In this document: piece by piece, positions 26,964 through 35,980 of the stretch
Numbering within the stretch: position 1 is the first letter of the stretch
How the letters are laid out: every line of letters starts with the position of its first letter
NCBI GenBank assembly: GCA_020636905.1
Contig: JACJWX010000005.1
Coordinates: 78,687 to 142,686 of the forward strand
Direction of reading: 5' to 3'
Origin: Actinomycetota bacterium
Lineage (GTDB): Bacteria > Actinomycetota > Thermoleophilia > Miltoncostaeales > Miltoncostaeaceae
DNA: 64,000 nucleotides
The notes under the pieces: model-generated
Databases searched by the model: none
What the model was told of the DNA's origin: nothing
The model's input: only the letters and a program-made list of their open reading frames with translations
Translations under genes and position numbers: made by a program

Positions 26964-27908
26964 TCACTCAGCGGCGATGGCGACGGTCCGCGCGATGTCG
27001 TCCTTGATCTGCGCCACGAGCTCGTCCGGGCCGTCGAAGCGCTGCTCGTCACGCAGCCTCGCCAGCACGTCGAGGGTGATGATCCGCTCGTAGAGGTCGG
27101 GGCCCTCGTAGCCCACCAGGAACGCCTCGACGCGCAGCGGCGGACGTTCCCCCTTCTCCCGGAAGGTCGGCGCGAGCCCGACGTTCACCGCCGCGGGAAA
27201 GGCCGTGTCGTCCAGCAGCGCACGTGCCGCATACACGCCTCTCCCGGGGATGGCGGCGTCGGCGGGAGGATCGATGTTCGCCGTCGGCAGACCGAGCTCC
27301 CTCCCCCGCTGGTCACCCGGAACGACCGGCCCGACGATCCGATGCGGACGCCCCAGCAGTTCCGCCGCCTCCTCCACCCGGCCGTCGCCCACGATCCGCC
27401 TGATCCTGGTGGAACTGATGGGCTTCCCGTCGGCGCTGCTGACCATGGGCGGGATCTCGACGACGATGCCGTTGCTGCGCCCGTAGGCCCGCATCGCCTC
27501 GGCCGTACCGGCGCCACCATGGCCGAACCGGAAGTTCTCGCCGACGACGATGACCTCGGCGCCCAGCGGCGGCGATCCGATCATGTCGATGAACCGGTCG
27601 GCCCGTACCCGCGCGAAGGCGCGCGTGAACGGCAGCACCAGCAGCTCGTCGACGCCGATCTCGGCGATCAGCTCGGCCTTGCGCTCCAGCGGGGTGAGCA
27701 CGGTGGGACGCAGGTGGGGTCGCAGCACGGCGATCGGGTGCGGCTCGAACGTGATCGCCGTGCTCGGGATCCCGAGGGCGGTGCCCTGTTCCACGGCCGT
27801 GGCGATGATCGCCCGATGCCCGAGATGGACCCCGTCGAAGCTCCCGATCGCCACCGAGCGGCGACCGCCGCCGAGCGGAAGTTCCCCGAGTGAGCGATAG
27901 GTCTTCAC
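26964..27908 (-). CDS. ribF: Bifunctional riboflavin kinase/FAD synthetase RibF
   Basis: Makes FMN and FAD from riboflavin. The 314-residue protein has the adenylyltransferase domain first (VAIGSFDGVHLGHRAII with the HxGH-type site, then VVGENFRFGHGG and ISSTRIRR) and the flavokinase domain after (GRELGLPTANID, GVYAARALLDDTAFPAAVNVG). GTG 27908 overlaps the truB stop (GTGA); an in-frame start further upstream would run through truB. Last gene of the nusA-infB operon as seen here. Confidence 0.96.
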   Translation of the reverse strand: MKTYRSLGELPLGGGRRSVAIGSFDGVHLGHRAIIATAVEQGTALGIPSTAITFEPHPIAVLRPHLRPTVLTPLERKAELIAEIGVDELLVLPFTRAFARVRADRFIDMIGSPPLGAEVIVVGENFRFGHGGAGTAEAMRAYGRSNGIVVEIPPMVSSADGKPISSTRIRRIVGDGRVEEAAELLGRPHRIVGPVVPGDQRGRELGLPTANIDPPADAAIPGRGVYAARALLDDTAFPAAVNVGLAPTFREKGERPPLRVEAFLVGYEGPDLYERIITLDVLARLRDEQRFDGPDELVAQIKDDIARTVAIAAE

Positions 27909-28786
27909 GACTGCACCGTAGCGGGAGGATCGACCAGCACGACGGCGGGATGGGCAGAAGTGCCATTCGACTCGGCGAGTGCGAGCACCTCCCCGTCGCG
28001 CACCAGCACCACGTCCCCCGAAGGGCACCCCGACGGGACGTCGCGCCCGAAGCCCACCGCCGCCGCGGCATCGGCGTCGAGGGATTGCTGCGGCAGGTGG
28101 CCGAGCACCTCAGTGAGCGGCGTCGAGGTGTTCGGTCCGACCTCGTCGAAGGCGATGGCGTCGTGGATCGACAGTGCTCCGACCGCGGTGCGGCGCAGCC
28201 CGGCGCAGTACCCGCCACAGCCGAGTCGTTCGCCGATGTCCTCCGCGAGCTGCCTGATGTAGGTGCCCTTGCTCACCTCGACGTCGATGCTGAGACGGTT
28301 CGCCGCGCCATCCCAGTCGAGCACGGCGATGTCGTGGATGACCACGTCCCGGACCGGTCGTTCGACCTCGATTCCCGCTCGGGCCTTCCGGTACAGGCGC
28401 TCACCACCGACCTTCACCGCCGAGAACGCGGGGACCCGCTGGCGCTGCGGTCCGGCGAATCCCATCACCGTCTCGCGCACCACGGCCTCCGCGGGCACCT
28501 CGCCGCCGGGCGAGAGCGGTCCCTCCGGGTCGCCGGTCGCTGATGTCACGCCCAGCACGATGTCCGCCACGTAGCGCTTGGGCCGGTCCGACAGCACACC
28601 GGCGAGGCGCGTGGCACGGCCCGCGAGCACGATCAGGAGACCGGTGGCGAACGGGTCGAGCGTGCCCGCATGCCCGACCTTCGTGCGGCGGGGCAGCCGC
28701 TTGCGCACCGACGCCACGACGTCATGTGACGTGATGCCGGCCGGCTTGTCGACCAGCCATGCCGATGCGGGGATTCCGGCGGTCAC
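27905..28786 (-). CDS. truB: tRNA pseudouridine(55) synthase TruB
   Basis: Forms pseudouridine 55 in the tRNA T-loop. 293 residues: WLVDKPAGITSHDVVASVRK, then KVGHAGTLDPFATGLLIVLAG with the catalytic Asp, QRVPAFSAVKVGGERLYRKAR, and VEVSKGTYIRQLAEDIGERLG, followed by a small C-terminal domain. GTG 28786 overlaps the nrnA stop (GTGA), which decides the start. Confidence 0.97.
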   Translation of the reverse strand: MTAGIPASAWLVDKPAGITSHDVVASVRKRLPRRTKVGHAGTLDPFATGLLIVLAGRATRLAGVLSDRPKRYVADIVLGVTSATGDPEGPLSPGGEVPAEAVVRETVMGFAGPQRQRVPAFSAVKVGGERLYRKARAGIEVERPVRDVVIHDIAVLDWDGAANRLSIDVEVSKGTYIRQLAEDIGERLGCGGYCAGLRRTAVGALSIHDAIAFDEVGPNTSTPLTEVLGHLPQQSLDADAAAAVGFGRDVPSGCPSGDVVLVRDGEVLALAESNGTSAHPAVVLVDPPATVQS

Positions 28787-29802
28787 GAGGCGAGCTGGTC
28801 CGCCACCTGGCCTTCCATCCACGCGAACAGATCATCGGGAGGACGCTTCGTCGTGAATCCCGCGGCGCGCCGGTGCCCGCCACCGCCTTCGGCGCGCGCG
28901 ATCGCCGAGACGTCCACGTCGTCGGTGTCGGAGCGGACCGACACCCGCCAGCTCGAGGTCCCCACACTGCGCGCCAGCGCAGCCACCCGCACCCCCTCCA
29001 CCGACCGCATGGCCTCGACGATTCCTTCGGTGTCGGCGCCGCCGGAGGCAGAGAAGTCGGCCGGGCCGAGCGACGCGACCATGAGCCGCCCCTCGCAGCG
29101 GAGGTCCGCCGTACCCATCGCGCGTCCGAGCAGCCGGAGACGGTCGATCGGAAGTTCCTCGTAGAGCCGGCGCCCCAGCTCCTCGGGGTCCACGCCGGCG
29201 GCGAGCAGCACGCTCGCGACCCGGTGGGATTCGCCGGTCGTGTTGGCGTAGCAGAAGCGGCCGGTGTCGGTGATCAGCCCCGCGTAGAGGGGTATGGCCA
29301 TCTCGCGCGTGATCGTCCATCCCGCGGCTTCGAGCACGTGCACCACGATCTCGGCCGAGCTCGACGCTGCCCCATCGACCAGGTTGAGGTGCCCGAAGCA
29401 GGTGTTGTCGTGATGGTGGTCGATGTTGATGACCCTGCGGACCCCGGTGTGCGGCGCCCGGTCGGGCCACAGCCGCATCGCCGTCGCGGAGTCCACCGCG
29501 ACGAGGATCCGATCGGCGGCGTCCGGCGGCAGGTCGGGGAGGATCACCTCGCCATCCGCCATGAGGAAGGCCAGCTCCGGCGGGACCGGGTGTTCGTCGC
29601 GATGGGCGTAGACCACGTCGTGCCCGTGGGCGATCATCGCGCGCCCCAGTCCGAGCATCGAGCCGAGCGCGTCGCCGTCCGGATTGTGGTGCGAGGTCAC
29701 GACGAACCGATCCGGCGCCCCCGAGAGTTCGGCGGCGATCTCCTCCACCGTGGCGGTGCGGGCCCCTTCGGGTCGCGGATGCCCGTTGCGATCGTCACTC
29801 AT
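28783..29802 (-). CDS. nrnA: DHH/DHHA1 phosphoesterase, NrnA-type nanoRNase/pAp phosphatase
   Basis: Hydrolyses short oligoribonucleotides or pAp/cyclic dinucleotide products in the cytosol. 339 residues: FVVTSHHNPDGDALGSMLGL (DHH motif I variant), a metal-binding VAVDSAT, VINIDHHHDNTCFG, and GLITDTGRFCYANTT, then a DHHA1 domain ending GGGHRRAAGF. Located between rbfA and truB as in many Gram-positive operons. The start overlaps the rbfA end by eight bases. Confidence 0.94.
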   Translation of the reverse strand: MSDDRNGHPRPEGARTATVEEIAAELSGAPDRFVVTSHHNPDGDALGSMLGLGRAMIAHGHDVVYAHRDEHPVPPELAFLMADGEVILPDLPPDAADRILVAVDSATAMRLWPDRAPHTGVRRVINIDHHHDNTCFGHLNLVDGAASSSAEIVVHVLEAAGWTITREMAIPLYAGLITDTGRFCYANTTGESHRVASVLLAAGVDPEELGRRLYEELPIDRLRLLGRAMGTADLRCEGRLMVASLGPADFSASGGADTEGIVEAMRSVEGVRVAALARSVGTSSWRVSVRSDTDDVDVSAIARAEGGGGHRRAAGFTTKRPPDDLFAWMEGQVADQLAS

Positions 29803-30247
29803 CGTGGCCTCCGGCGGGTTTCTGGTCGGACGGCGCAGCCTGATCGAGGAGTTCGTCGATGCGCCGCGCGCGGTCCTGGAGGTCGTCGTAGACGAACTCC
29901 AGATGCGGGGTGTTGCGGGTCTTGAGGGCGTCGGCGACGCGGCGCTGCAGCACCCCTCGCGCCGATTCGAGGGCCGCGAGGCTCCGTTCGCGCTGCGACT
30001 CCTGGAGGGTCGTCACGAACACGCGCGCCGCGGCGAAGTCCGGCGACGCCGAGACGTCGGTGATCGTCACGAAACCGAGACGGGGATCCGCCAGGTCCCG
30101 GGCGATGGCGCCGCTGATGGCCTCGCGGATGATTTCGGCGCCACGGCGGTGCCGGCTCCCGGATGAGTGCGAAATGGTTCTGGTCCCCCTGGCATTGCTC
30201 AGCGCACGATCACGGATCGAGCGCTCGTCCCCACCGGCCGCCATCAC
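29795..30247 (-). CDS. rbfA: Ribosome-binding factor A
   Basis: 30S maturation factor with a KH-like fold. 150 residues from GTG 30247: REAISGAIARDLADPRLGFVTITDVSASPDFAAARVFVT and RTNTPHLEFVYDD-type block (KTRNTPHLEFVYDDL). The N-terminal 25 residues before ISHSSGSRHRRGAEII are unlike the family and neither an SD nor a TAnnnT box lies just upstream of GTG 30247. AGGGGG lies nine bases before an in-frame ATT (first base 30175), which would give a protein of usual length, so the true start is uncertain. Confidence 0.93.
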   Translation of the reverse strand: MMAAGGDERSIRDRALSNARGTRTISHSSGSRHRRGAEIIREAISGAIARDLADPRLGFVTITDVSASPDFAAARVFVTTLQESQRERSLAALESARGVLQRRVADALKTRNTPHLEFVYDDLQDRARRIDELLDQAAPSDQKPAGGHDE

Positions 30248-30309
30248 CGAACGGTCGCCGGCGCCCAGAGCAAAGCGGAAACCCTACTATGCGGGCCCTC
30301 GTGCCGGGG

Positions 30310-30621
30310 TCATTCGAGGAGTTCCTCGAGGGACGCGATGGTGGTGCGCTCCTGCACGACCATGAACTCCTCGTCCGCGTGCAGCGCGCGCGTCAGATGG
30401 TCCAGCCGTGCACGCACGTCCGCCACGTCACGTCCGACCACCGCCGCGCTGATCCCCGCCCGCTGCCAGAGGTCGTGGTGATCGACCTCCGCCAGGGCGC
30501 ATCCATGGCGTTGCGCGAGCCGCTGTGTGAGCCTGCGCAGCTGCCGGCGCTTCTCCTTCAGCGAGGTGCAGGTGGGGAGATGGAGGTCGACCCAGACCGC
30601 GCCGACGTAGCCACCCCCCAC
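30310..30621 (-). CDS. DUF503 (YlxP-like) family protein
   Basis: Small conserved protein of unknown molecular role found between infB and rbfA in Gram-positive bacteria. 103 residues with the family opening VGAVWVDLHLPTCTSLKEKRRQLRRL and the middle AEVDHHDLWQRAGISAAVV. GTG 30621 is chosen because it gives the usual length and has GGGGA upstream; a TTG at 30636 is the longer alternative. 55 bases after infB. Confidence 0.88.
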   Translation of the reverse strand: MGGGYVGAVWVDLHLPTCTSLKEKRRQLRRLTQRLAQRHGCALAEVDHHDLWQRAGISAAVVGRDVADVRARLDHLTRALHADEEFMVVQERTTIASLEELLE

Positions 30622-30676
30622 CGTGCGTCCCCGCAATCAGCCGCGCGGCGCGGTCACCCCGCCCGGCACCGCCGGT

Positions 30677-33583
30677 TCACTCCCCATCGGATGCGGCCTC
30701 GCTGTGCTGGGCGGTGCGGGCCACCTCGCGCAGGTCGAACGCCTCGATGACGTCGCCGTCCTTGATGTCGTTGTAGTCCTCCAGCAGGATCCCGCACTCG
30801 AATCCCTGGCTGACCTCGCGGACGTCGTCGTTGACTCGCCGGATCGAACCGATCTTGCCCTCGTGGACGACGGTGTCGTCGCGAAGCAGGCGTGCATTCG
30901 ATCCGCGTCGCATCGTGCCCTCGGTGACGTAGCAGCCGGCGATGGTGCCGAGTCGGCTGGAACGGAAGGTGGCACGCACCTCGGCGGTGCCGAGCGTCTC
31001 CTCCACGATGTCGGGTTCGAGCAGTCCGACGAGCGCGTCGCGGACGTCCTCGATGGCCCGGTAGATGACGCGGTAGGTCCGGATGTCCACGCCCTCGCGT
31101 TCGGCCAGCACTTTGGCCTCAGGACGGGGACGCACGTTGAACCCGATGATGATGGCCTGCGAGGCCGACGCGAGGTTCACGTCGGACTCGGTGACCGCAC
31201 CCACGCCGGTGTGGATGATCCGGAGCCGGACCTCGGTCTGCTCCATCTTGTTGAGCGCATCCACGAGGGCGCCGACGGACCCCTGCACATCACCCTTGAC
31301 GATGATGTTGAGCTCCTTGAGGCCGCCTTCCCTGATGCGATCGAACAGGTCGTCGAGCGACACCGGCGCCTGGCGGTTCGCCAGTTCCTCGGCGCGCAGC
31401 CGCTGGCTGCGCTCCATGGCGCGCTGCCGCGCTTCGCGTTCGCTCTGGAAGACGCGGAAGCGGTCGCCGGCGTCCGGCACTCCCGAGAGCCCGAGGATCT
31501 CGGCCGGCACCGACGGCCCGGCCGAATCGATGGGCTCTCCGCTGAAGCCGTTCATCGCGCGAACCCTGCCGTAGTGCTCGCCCGCGAGGATCACGTCGCC
31601 GACGCGCAGCGTGCCGCGCTGCACGAGCAGCGTGCAGATCGGGCCGCGTCCGGGATCCAGGCGCGATTCGATGACGGTCCCCGAACCTTCGGCGCTCGGG
31701 TTGCCCGTCGGCTCGGCGTCCGCGTCGGCCACGAGCAGCACCGTTTCCAGCAGGGACTCGATGCCGTCGCCCTGCTTGGCGGACACGTTGACGAACTCGT
31801 GGGTTCCGCCCCAGTCCGACGGGATCACCTCGCGCTGGGACAGTTCCTGACGCACCCGATCCGGGTTGGCGCCTTCCTTGTCGATCTTGTTGACCGCCAC
31901 CATGAAGGGCACCTCGGCGGCCCTGGCATGGTCGATGGCCTCGATGGTCTGTGGCATCACGCCGTCGTCGGCGGCGACCACGATGACGGCCACGTCGGTG
32001 ATCTTCGCGCCGCGCGCACGCATGGCGGTGAACGCCTCGTGGCCCGGGGTGTCGAGGAAGGTGATCTCACGCCCGTCGTGGTGCACCTGGTAGGCGCCGA
32101 TGTGCTGGGTGATCCCGCCGGCTTCCCCGGCGGCCACCTCGGTGCTCCGGATCGAGTCGAGCAGCGAGGTCTTCCCGTGATCGACGTGGCCCATCACGGT
32201 CACGACCGGCGCCCGCGGCACCAGGTCGGCCGGATCGTCCTCGAAGGTCTCGACCTCGAGTTCGTCCTCGGCGCTGGTGATGCTCACCTCTCGCTCGAGT
32301 TCGGCCGCGAGCAGTTCGATCGCCTCGTTCGACAGCGACTGCGTCAGCGTCACCATCTCGCCGAGGCCCATCATCAACTTGATGATCTGGGCCGACGACA
32401 CCTCGAGCGCCTCGGAGACCTCCTTGACGTTCGCGCCTGAGGGGATCTCGACGACCGGACGCCGTGCGGGAGCCGCGGCCTGCGCCGACTGCTCCTGTGC
32501 CTGGCGACCACCGCCGCGCTGCTGGCGGCCTCCCTGCCCGCCGGAGCCGGTTCCACCGCCGCCACCACCGCCGGGGCCGCCACCGCGGCGTCCGGCCTGG
32601 GCGTCGATCACGACTCTGCGGGGACGCCCGCGACGACCGTCGGCGGGCCCACCGCGCTGGCCGGGAGGGCCACCGGGGCGTCCGCCGCCCGGGCGACCGG
32701 GACGACCACGGTTGGCGCGCTGTCCGGCGCTGGCAGGCTGATCCGGGCGATTCGGTCGCGGCGCTCGCCGATCGTCGTCGCGACGGCCGCGGCCGTCGGC
32801 GGTGCTCTCCTCGGGTGCGGAGGCCTCGTCCGCGCCGGCCTTGGACGGAGCCGCGTCGCGGCCCTCCTCGGCGGGCGGGGCCGGAGTGCCGGCGGCCTCG
32901 GGCGCAGGAGTGCTCGCGGCGGGCTGGGCCTCTGTCGCCGCCGGAGCGGACTCCGGAGCCTTGGCGGCAGGAACGGGTTCCGACTCACCCGCCGGCTCGG
33001 CCGGCGCGGGTTCGGCGGTCGCCGGGGATTCCTCGGCGACCGGCGCTTCCTCGACCGGGGCGGGCGCCTCGGCGGCCGCGGGCGGCGCGGCTTCCGGTGC
33101 CGGTGCCGGTGCCGGTTCGGGGGTGGCGGGCGGTTCCTCCGCGCGGACAGGCTCGGGGGTCTCGGCGACCGGGGCCGGCTGCACGGGAGCCTCGGGCTCC
33201 GGCGCCGGGGGTGTTTCGACGACGGCCGGTTCGGCCGGGGGCGGCGTCGCCTGGCGTGCGGTCGAACCGCGCGGGCGGCGGGGTCGGGGCCGGGTGGGAC
33301 GCGGACGGCTCGGGGCCTCGTCCTCCGTCTCCTCGGGTGTCGCCTCGGGTTCCACAGGCTCTGGCTCGGGAGCCTTCTTCTTGGCTTCCACGGGCTCGGT
33401 GTGCGGCATCTCGCCGGCGGGGCGCGGGTATCGCTTCGGGTTCAGCGCGTGCAGCGCCCAGTCGACGTCGATCGTCGACGACGCCGTCTTGACGGTCATG
33501 CCCGCGCGCTGAAGGCGCTGCAGCACCAGTGAGCTCGGAAGCCCCTCATCCTTTGCGATCTCGTAGACCCGCTTCTTCCCCAT
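30677..33583 (-). CDS. infB: Translation initiation factor IF-2
   Basis: GTPase that delivers fMet-tRNA to the 30S subunit. 968 residues from ATG 33583 (GGAG seven bases upstream; longer readings are spurious). An N-terminal IF2 helical domain (RVYEIAKDEGLPSSLVLQRLQRAG) is followed by about 300 residues of low complexity rich in Ala, Pro and Glu and then a Gly/Arg-rich stretch. A second IF2_N domain, the G domain (GHVDHGKT at 465-472, DTPGHEAF, NKID) and domains II-IV, with the C-terminal IF2-C fold, complete it. Confidence 0.98.
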   Translation of the reverse strand: MGKKRVYEIAKDEGLPSSLVLQRLQRAGMTVKTASSTIDVDWALHALNPKRYPRPAGEMPHTEPVEAKKKAPEPEPVEPEATPEETEDEAPSRPRPTRPRPRRPRGSTARQATPPPAEPAVVETPPAPEPEAPVQPAPVAETPEPVRAEEPPATPEPAPAPAPEAAPPAAAEAPAPVEEAPVAEESPATAEPAPAEPAGESEPVPAAKAPESAPAATEAQPAASTPAPEAAGTPAPPAEEGRDAAPSKAGADEASAPEESTADGRGRRDDDRRAPRPNRPDQPASAGQRANRGRPGRPGGGRPGGPPGQRGGPADGRRGRPRRVVIDAQAGRRGGGPGGGGGGGTGSGGQGGRQQRGGGRQAQEQSAQAAAPARRPVVEIPSGANVKEVSEALEVSSAQIIKLMMGLGEMVTLTQSLSNEAIELLAAELEREVSITSAEDELEVETFEDDPADLVPRAPVVTVMGHVDHGKTSLLDSIRSTEVAAGEAGGITQHIGAYQVHHDGREITFLDTPGHEAFTAMRARGAKITDVAVIVVAADDGVMPQTIEAIDHARAAEVPFMVAVNKIDKEGANPDRVRQELSQREVIPSDWGGTHEFVNVSAKQGDGIESLLETVLLVADADAEPTGNPSAEGSGTVIESRLDPGRGPICTLLVQRGTLRVGDVILAGEHYGRVRAMNGFSGEPIDSAGPSVPAEILGLSGVPDAGDRFRVFQSEREARQRAMERSQRLRAEELANRQAPVSLDDLFDRIREGGLKELNIIVKGDVQGSVGALVDALNKMEQTEVRLRIIHTGVGAVTESDVNLASASQAIIIGFNVRPRPEAKVLAEREGVDIRTYRVIYRAIEDVRDALVGLLEPDIVEETLGTAEVRATFRSSRLGTIAGCYVTEGTMRRGSNARLLRDDTVVHEGKIGSIRRVNDDVREVSQGFECGILLEDYNDIKDGDVIEAFDLREVARTAQHSEAASDGE

Positions 33584-33605
33584 CGTTCTCCTTCGGGGAG
33601 CCCGG

Positions 33606-33875
33606 TCAGTGACCGGATACCCCCACATCGCCCTGCACTTCACGACCGCGCATCCGGAGTGCACGCGTGAACATCCCACGTTCGCGCGCACGCGCCAGAC
33701 ACGCGTCACCGGGACACACATATGCGCCCCGGCCCTCCTTCACCCCACCTTCATCACGAACCAGACGCCACCCGCCGTCGACGACCTCCGCCACGAAGCG
33801 GACGAGTTCCGCACGCGGCGCCTGCCGTCGGCAGCCGAGACAGCGTCGTAAGGGTACGTGTCCCCGTGAACCCGT
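33606..33875 (-). CDS. ylxR: YlxR (DUF448) family RNA-binding protein without an ordinary start codon
   Basis: Small nucleic-acid-binding protein normally encoded between nusA and infB. The frame reads CLGCRRQAPRAELVRFVAEVV then GRGAYVCPGDACLARARERGMF and ALRM, the complete YlxR signature. From the upstream in-frame TGA inside nusA to this domain there is no ATG, GTG or TTG; the first GTG (33794) would cut the domain. ACG 33875, seven bases after GGAGG at the nusA end, gives 89 residues and is used here; GTA 33857 is another choice. A lost G in the GGG just before the nusA TAG would alternatively mean an original NusA-YlxR fusion. Either a rare start or a sequence error. Confidence 0.75.
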   Translation of the reverse strand, partial: TGSRGHVPLRRCLGCRRQAPRAELVRFVAEVVDGGWRLVRDEGGVKEGRGAYVCPGDACLARARERGMFTRALRMRGREVQGDVGVSGH

Positions 33876-33877
33876 CG

Positions 33878-35371
33878 CTAGCCCTCCGCCTCGGTTTCGG
33901 ATCCCGACGCCACCCCCGCCTCGTCGGGCTCGCCGGCCGGCTCCGCGGCATCATCCGCCGGGGTGTCGCCCGGCTCCGCGCCATCGGCGGCGGCGTCCCC
34001 GGCGCCTTCGGACCCGCCTTCGGCGGGCGCCTCGGCCGGATCGTCCGTCTCGGGCAGCGGCGTCCCGTTCCTGATCGCCTCGACGCCCTCCGGCGTTCCG
34101 GCGACCGCGAGCTCCTCGTCGGTCATCGCCCGGCCGAGGTCGTCTTCGAGAACCGCGAGTTCCGCGTGCGCCTGGATCGCGCAGAAACGCGTCCCGGCCT
34201 CGGCGGCGTTCGGGCAGCGACGGCCGTTGCGAAGGACCGCCGCGCAGCGGGCGAGGCCGCCCGCCGAATCCTGATCGAAGTTCTCGGTGGCCTCGTCGGC
34301 GAACGTCGACTCGTTCTTGATGTCGATCCGCCAGCCGGTGAGCCGGGCCGCCAGCCGCGCGTTCATTCCCTCGCGGCCGATCGCCAGCGAGAGCTGGTCG
34401 TCGGGAACGATGACTGTGGCCTGCTTGTCGTCGTCGTCCACGAGCACCTCGCGGACACGTGCCGGCGAGAGCGCCTTGGCGATGTACCGCGCAGGCTCGT
34501 CGTTGAACGGGATGATGTCGATCTTCTCGCCGCGCAGCTCGCTCACGACCATGCGGACGCGCGATCCGCGCGGACCGACGCAGGCCCCGACGGGATCGAC
34601 GCCCTGCACGTGCGACACGACCGCGATCTTGGACCGCCACCCGGCTTCGCGGGCGACGTTCCGGATCTCGACCAGCCCATCCGCCATTTCGGGCACCTCG
34701 AGCTTGAACAGCTCGCGCACGAGCTGATCGGCCCGCCGCGACACGATGACCTGCGGTCCCTTGGCCGAGCCGCGCACCTCGGTGATGACGGCCTTGATTC
34801 GGGAGCCGTGGTCGTAGCGCTCGCCGTGGACCTGCTCGCTCTCGGGGAGCAGCGCCTCGACGCGGCCGAGGTCGACCAGCGTGTAGCGGTGGTCGGACTG
34901 CTGCACGATGCCCGTGACGACGTCACCGACGCGATCGACGTACTCGTCGTACATCATCTCGCGCTCGGCCTCGCGGATGCGCTGGAAGATGACCTGCTTC
35001 GCGGTCTGCGCGGCGATGCGGCCGAAGAACTTGTCGGAGGTCACGTCGATGACCTCGATCTCCTCATCGGCGTACGCGTCCCAGTCGATCTCGGGCTCCG
35101 GCGGCTCGAAGTCCTCGGGGTTCACGCCCTCGGGAATCTCGTACTCGGGCTGGGGAAGCGTCCGGACCTCGTCGTCCTCGCCGATGAGCAGCTGGAACAC
35201 GCTCATCGCGCCGGTGTCGCGATCGATCTCGATGCGCGCATGCGGAGCGGCGTCCGGGGTCTTCTTGTACGCCGCGAGCAGCGCGTCCTCGAGCGCGATC
35301 AGCAGGGTCTCGGAATCGATCCCCTTCTCGCGTTCGATCTGTTTGATTGCCTCGATGATTTCCCGGTTCAC
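33878..35371 (-). CDS. nusA: Transcription termination/antitermination factor NusA with a C-terminal zinc-knuckle-like tail
   Basis: RNA-polymerase-binding elongation factor, 497 residues. It has the N-terminal polymerase-binding domain (REIIEAIKQIEREKGIDSETL) with an acidic insert, S1 (GDVVTGIVQQSDHRYTLVDLG) and two KH domains (VGACVGPRGSRVRMVVSEL, LAIGREGMNARLAARLTGW). After KH2 comes a Cys376-x9-Cys386-x10-Cys397-x4-His402 segment resembling a DUF5763-type knuckle, then an acidic Ala/Glu tail. GTG 35371 has GAGGAG upstream. It is regulated with rimP, and probably by the attenuator ahead of rimP. Confidence 0.96.
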   Translation of the reverse strand: MNREIIEAIKQIEREKGIDSETLLIALEDALLAAYKKTPDAAPHARIEIDRDTGAMSVFQLLIGEDDEVRTLPQPEYEIPEGVNPEDFEPPEPEIDWDAYADEEIEVIDVTSDKFFGRIAAQTAKQVIFQRIREAEREMMYDEYVDRVGDVVTGIVQQSDHRYTLVDLGRVEALLPESEQVHGERYDHGSRIKAVITEVRGSAKGPQVIVSRRADQLVRELFKLEVPEMADGLVEIRNVAREAGWRSKIAVVSHVQGVDPVGACVGPRGSRVRMVVSELRGEKIDIIPFNDEPARYIAKALSPARVREVLVDDDDKQATVIVPDDQLSLAIGREGMNARLAARLTGWRIDIKNESTFADEATENFDQDSAGGLARCAAVLRNGRRCPNAAEAGTRFCAIQAHAELAVLEDDLGRAMTDEELAVAGTPEGVEAIRNGTPLPETDDPAEAPAEGGSEGAGDAAADGAEPGDTPADDAAEPAGEPDEAGVASGSETEAEG

Positions 35372-35419
35372 CCGCGACTCCTCATTCCCACGAACACCTG
35401 AACTTGCATCCTCATCAGG

Positions 35420-35875
35420 TCACCACCGCCCATCGCCGTCGAGATCACGAGCCTTGCGGATGTCGGCGAAGGGGTACTCCGTCGCGCCATCCTCGCCGGT
35501 GAGCGTCACCCCGCGGTCGTCCACGGCCGTCAGCACACCCTCTCGCTTGCGCCGGCGGTCACCGACATCGACGGTCAGCGCCACGCGCCGACCGATCGCC
35601 GTCTCGAAGTGCGCGAGCGTCCGCAGCGGCGGCTCGGGACCGGGGGACCACACCTCGATGCCGAAGTCGTCGCCCAATCCCTCGGCCTGCAGCGCGCGCG
35701 TGACGCGCTCGCACAGATCGTGGTCGACACCCTCGGGGTGGTCGATGACGACGCGGAACGCCGCATCGGTCCCGGTGCGCAGGATGCTGACTTCCCGGAC
35801 GTCCACGGCCGGCAGAGCGGCCGACAGGCACGACTCGACGTCGCGCTCGAGCGCATCACGTACGTCCACCTGCAT
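35420..35875 (-). CDS. rimP: Ribosome maturation factor RimP
   Basis: 30S assembly factor, 151 residues: LPAVDVREVSILRTGTDAAFRVVIDHPEGVDHDLCERVTRAL, FGIEVWSPGPEPPLRTLAHFETAIGRRVAL and a C-terminal SH3-like part with LTGEDGATEYPFADIRKARD. ATG 35875 is six bases after GGAGG; a GTG at 35878 is possible. First gene of the nusA-infB operon. Confidence 0.96.
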   Translation of the reverse strand: MQVDVRDALERDVESCLSAALPAVDVREVSILRTGTDAAFRVVIDHPEGVDHDLCERVTRALQAEGLGDDFGIEVWSPGPEPPLRTLAHFETAIGRRVALTVDVGDRRRKREGVLTAVDDRGVTLTGEDGATEYPFADIRKARDLDGDGRW

Positions 35876-35909
35876 CACCACCCTCCCGATCCCCACGACC
35901 GTTGCCGGA

Positions 35910-35938
35910 AACGAAAAGAGTGGGCGCCAGCCCACTCT
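35910..35938 (-). terminator. Attenuator-like intrinsic terminator in the rimP-nusA leader
   Basis: Nine-pair perfect stem AGAGTGGGC/GCCCACTCT with a four-base loop, followed on the transcribed strand by TTTCGTTT. It lies 35 bases before rimP and after the probable promoter. A hairpin of the form GUGGG...CCCAC before U residues in this position is conserved ahead of rimP-nusA in many Gram-positives, and NusA autoregulation through leader termination is known in Bacillus subtilis. Confidence 0.75.
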
Positions 35939-35980
35939 CGTCACACCGCCCAAACGATCTGAAACACACCTGACGCGTGG

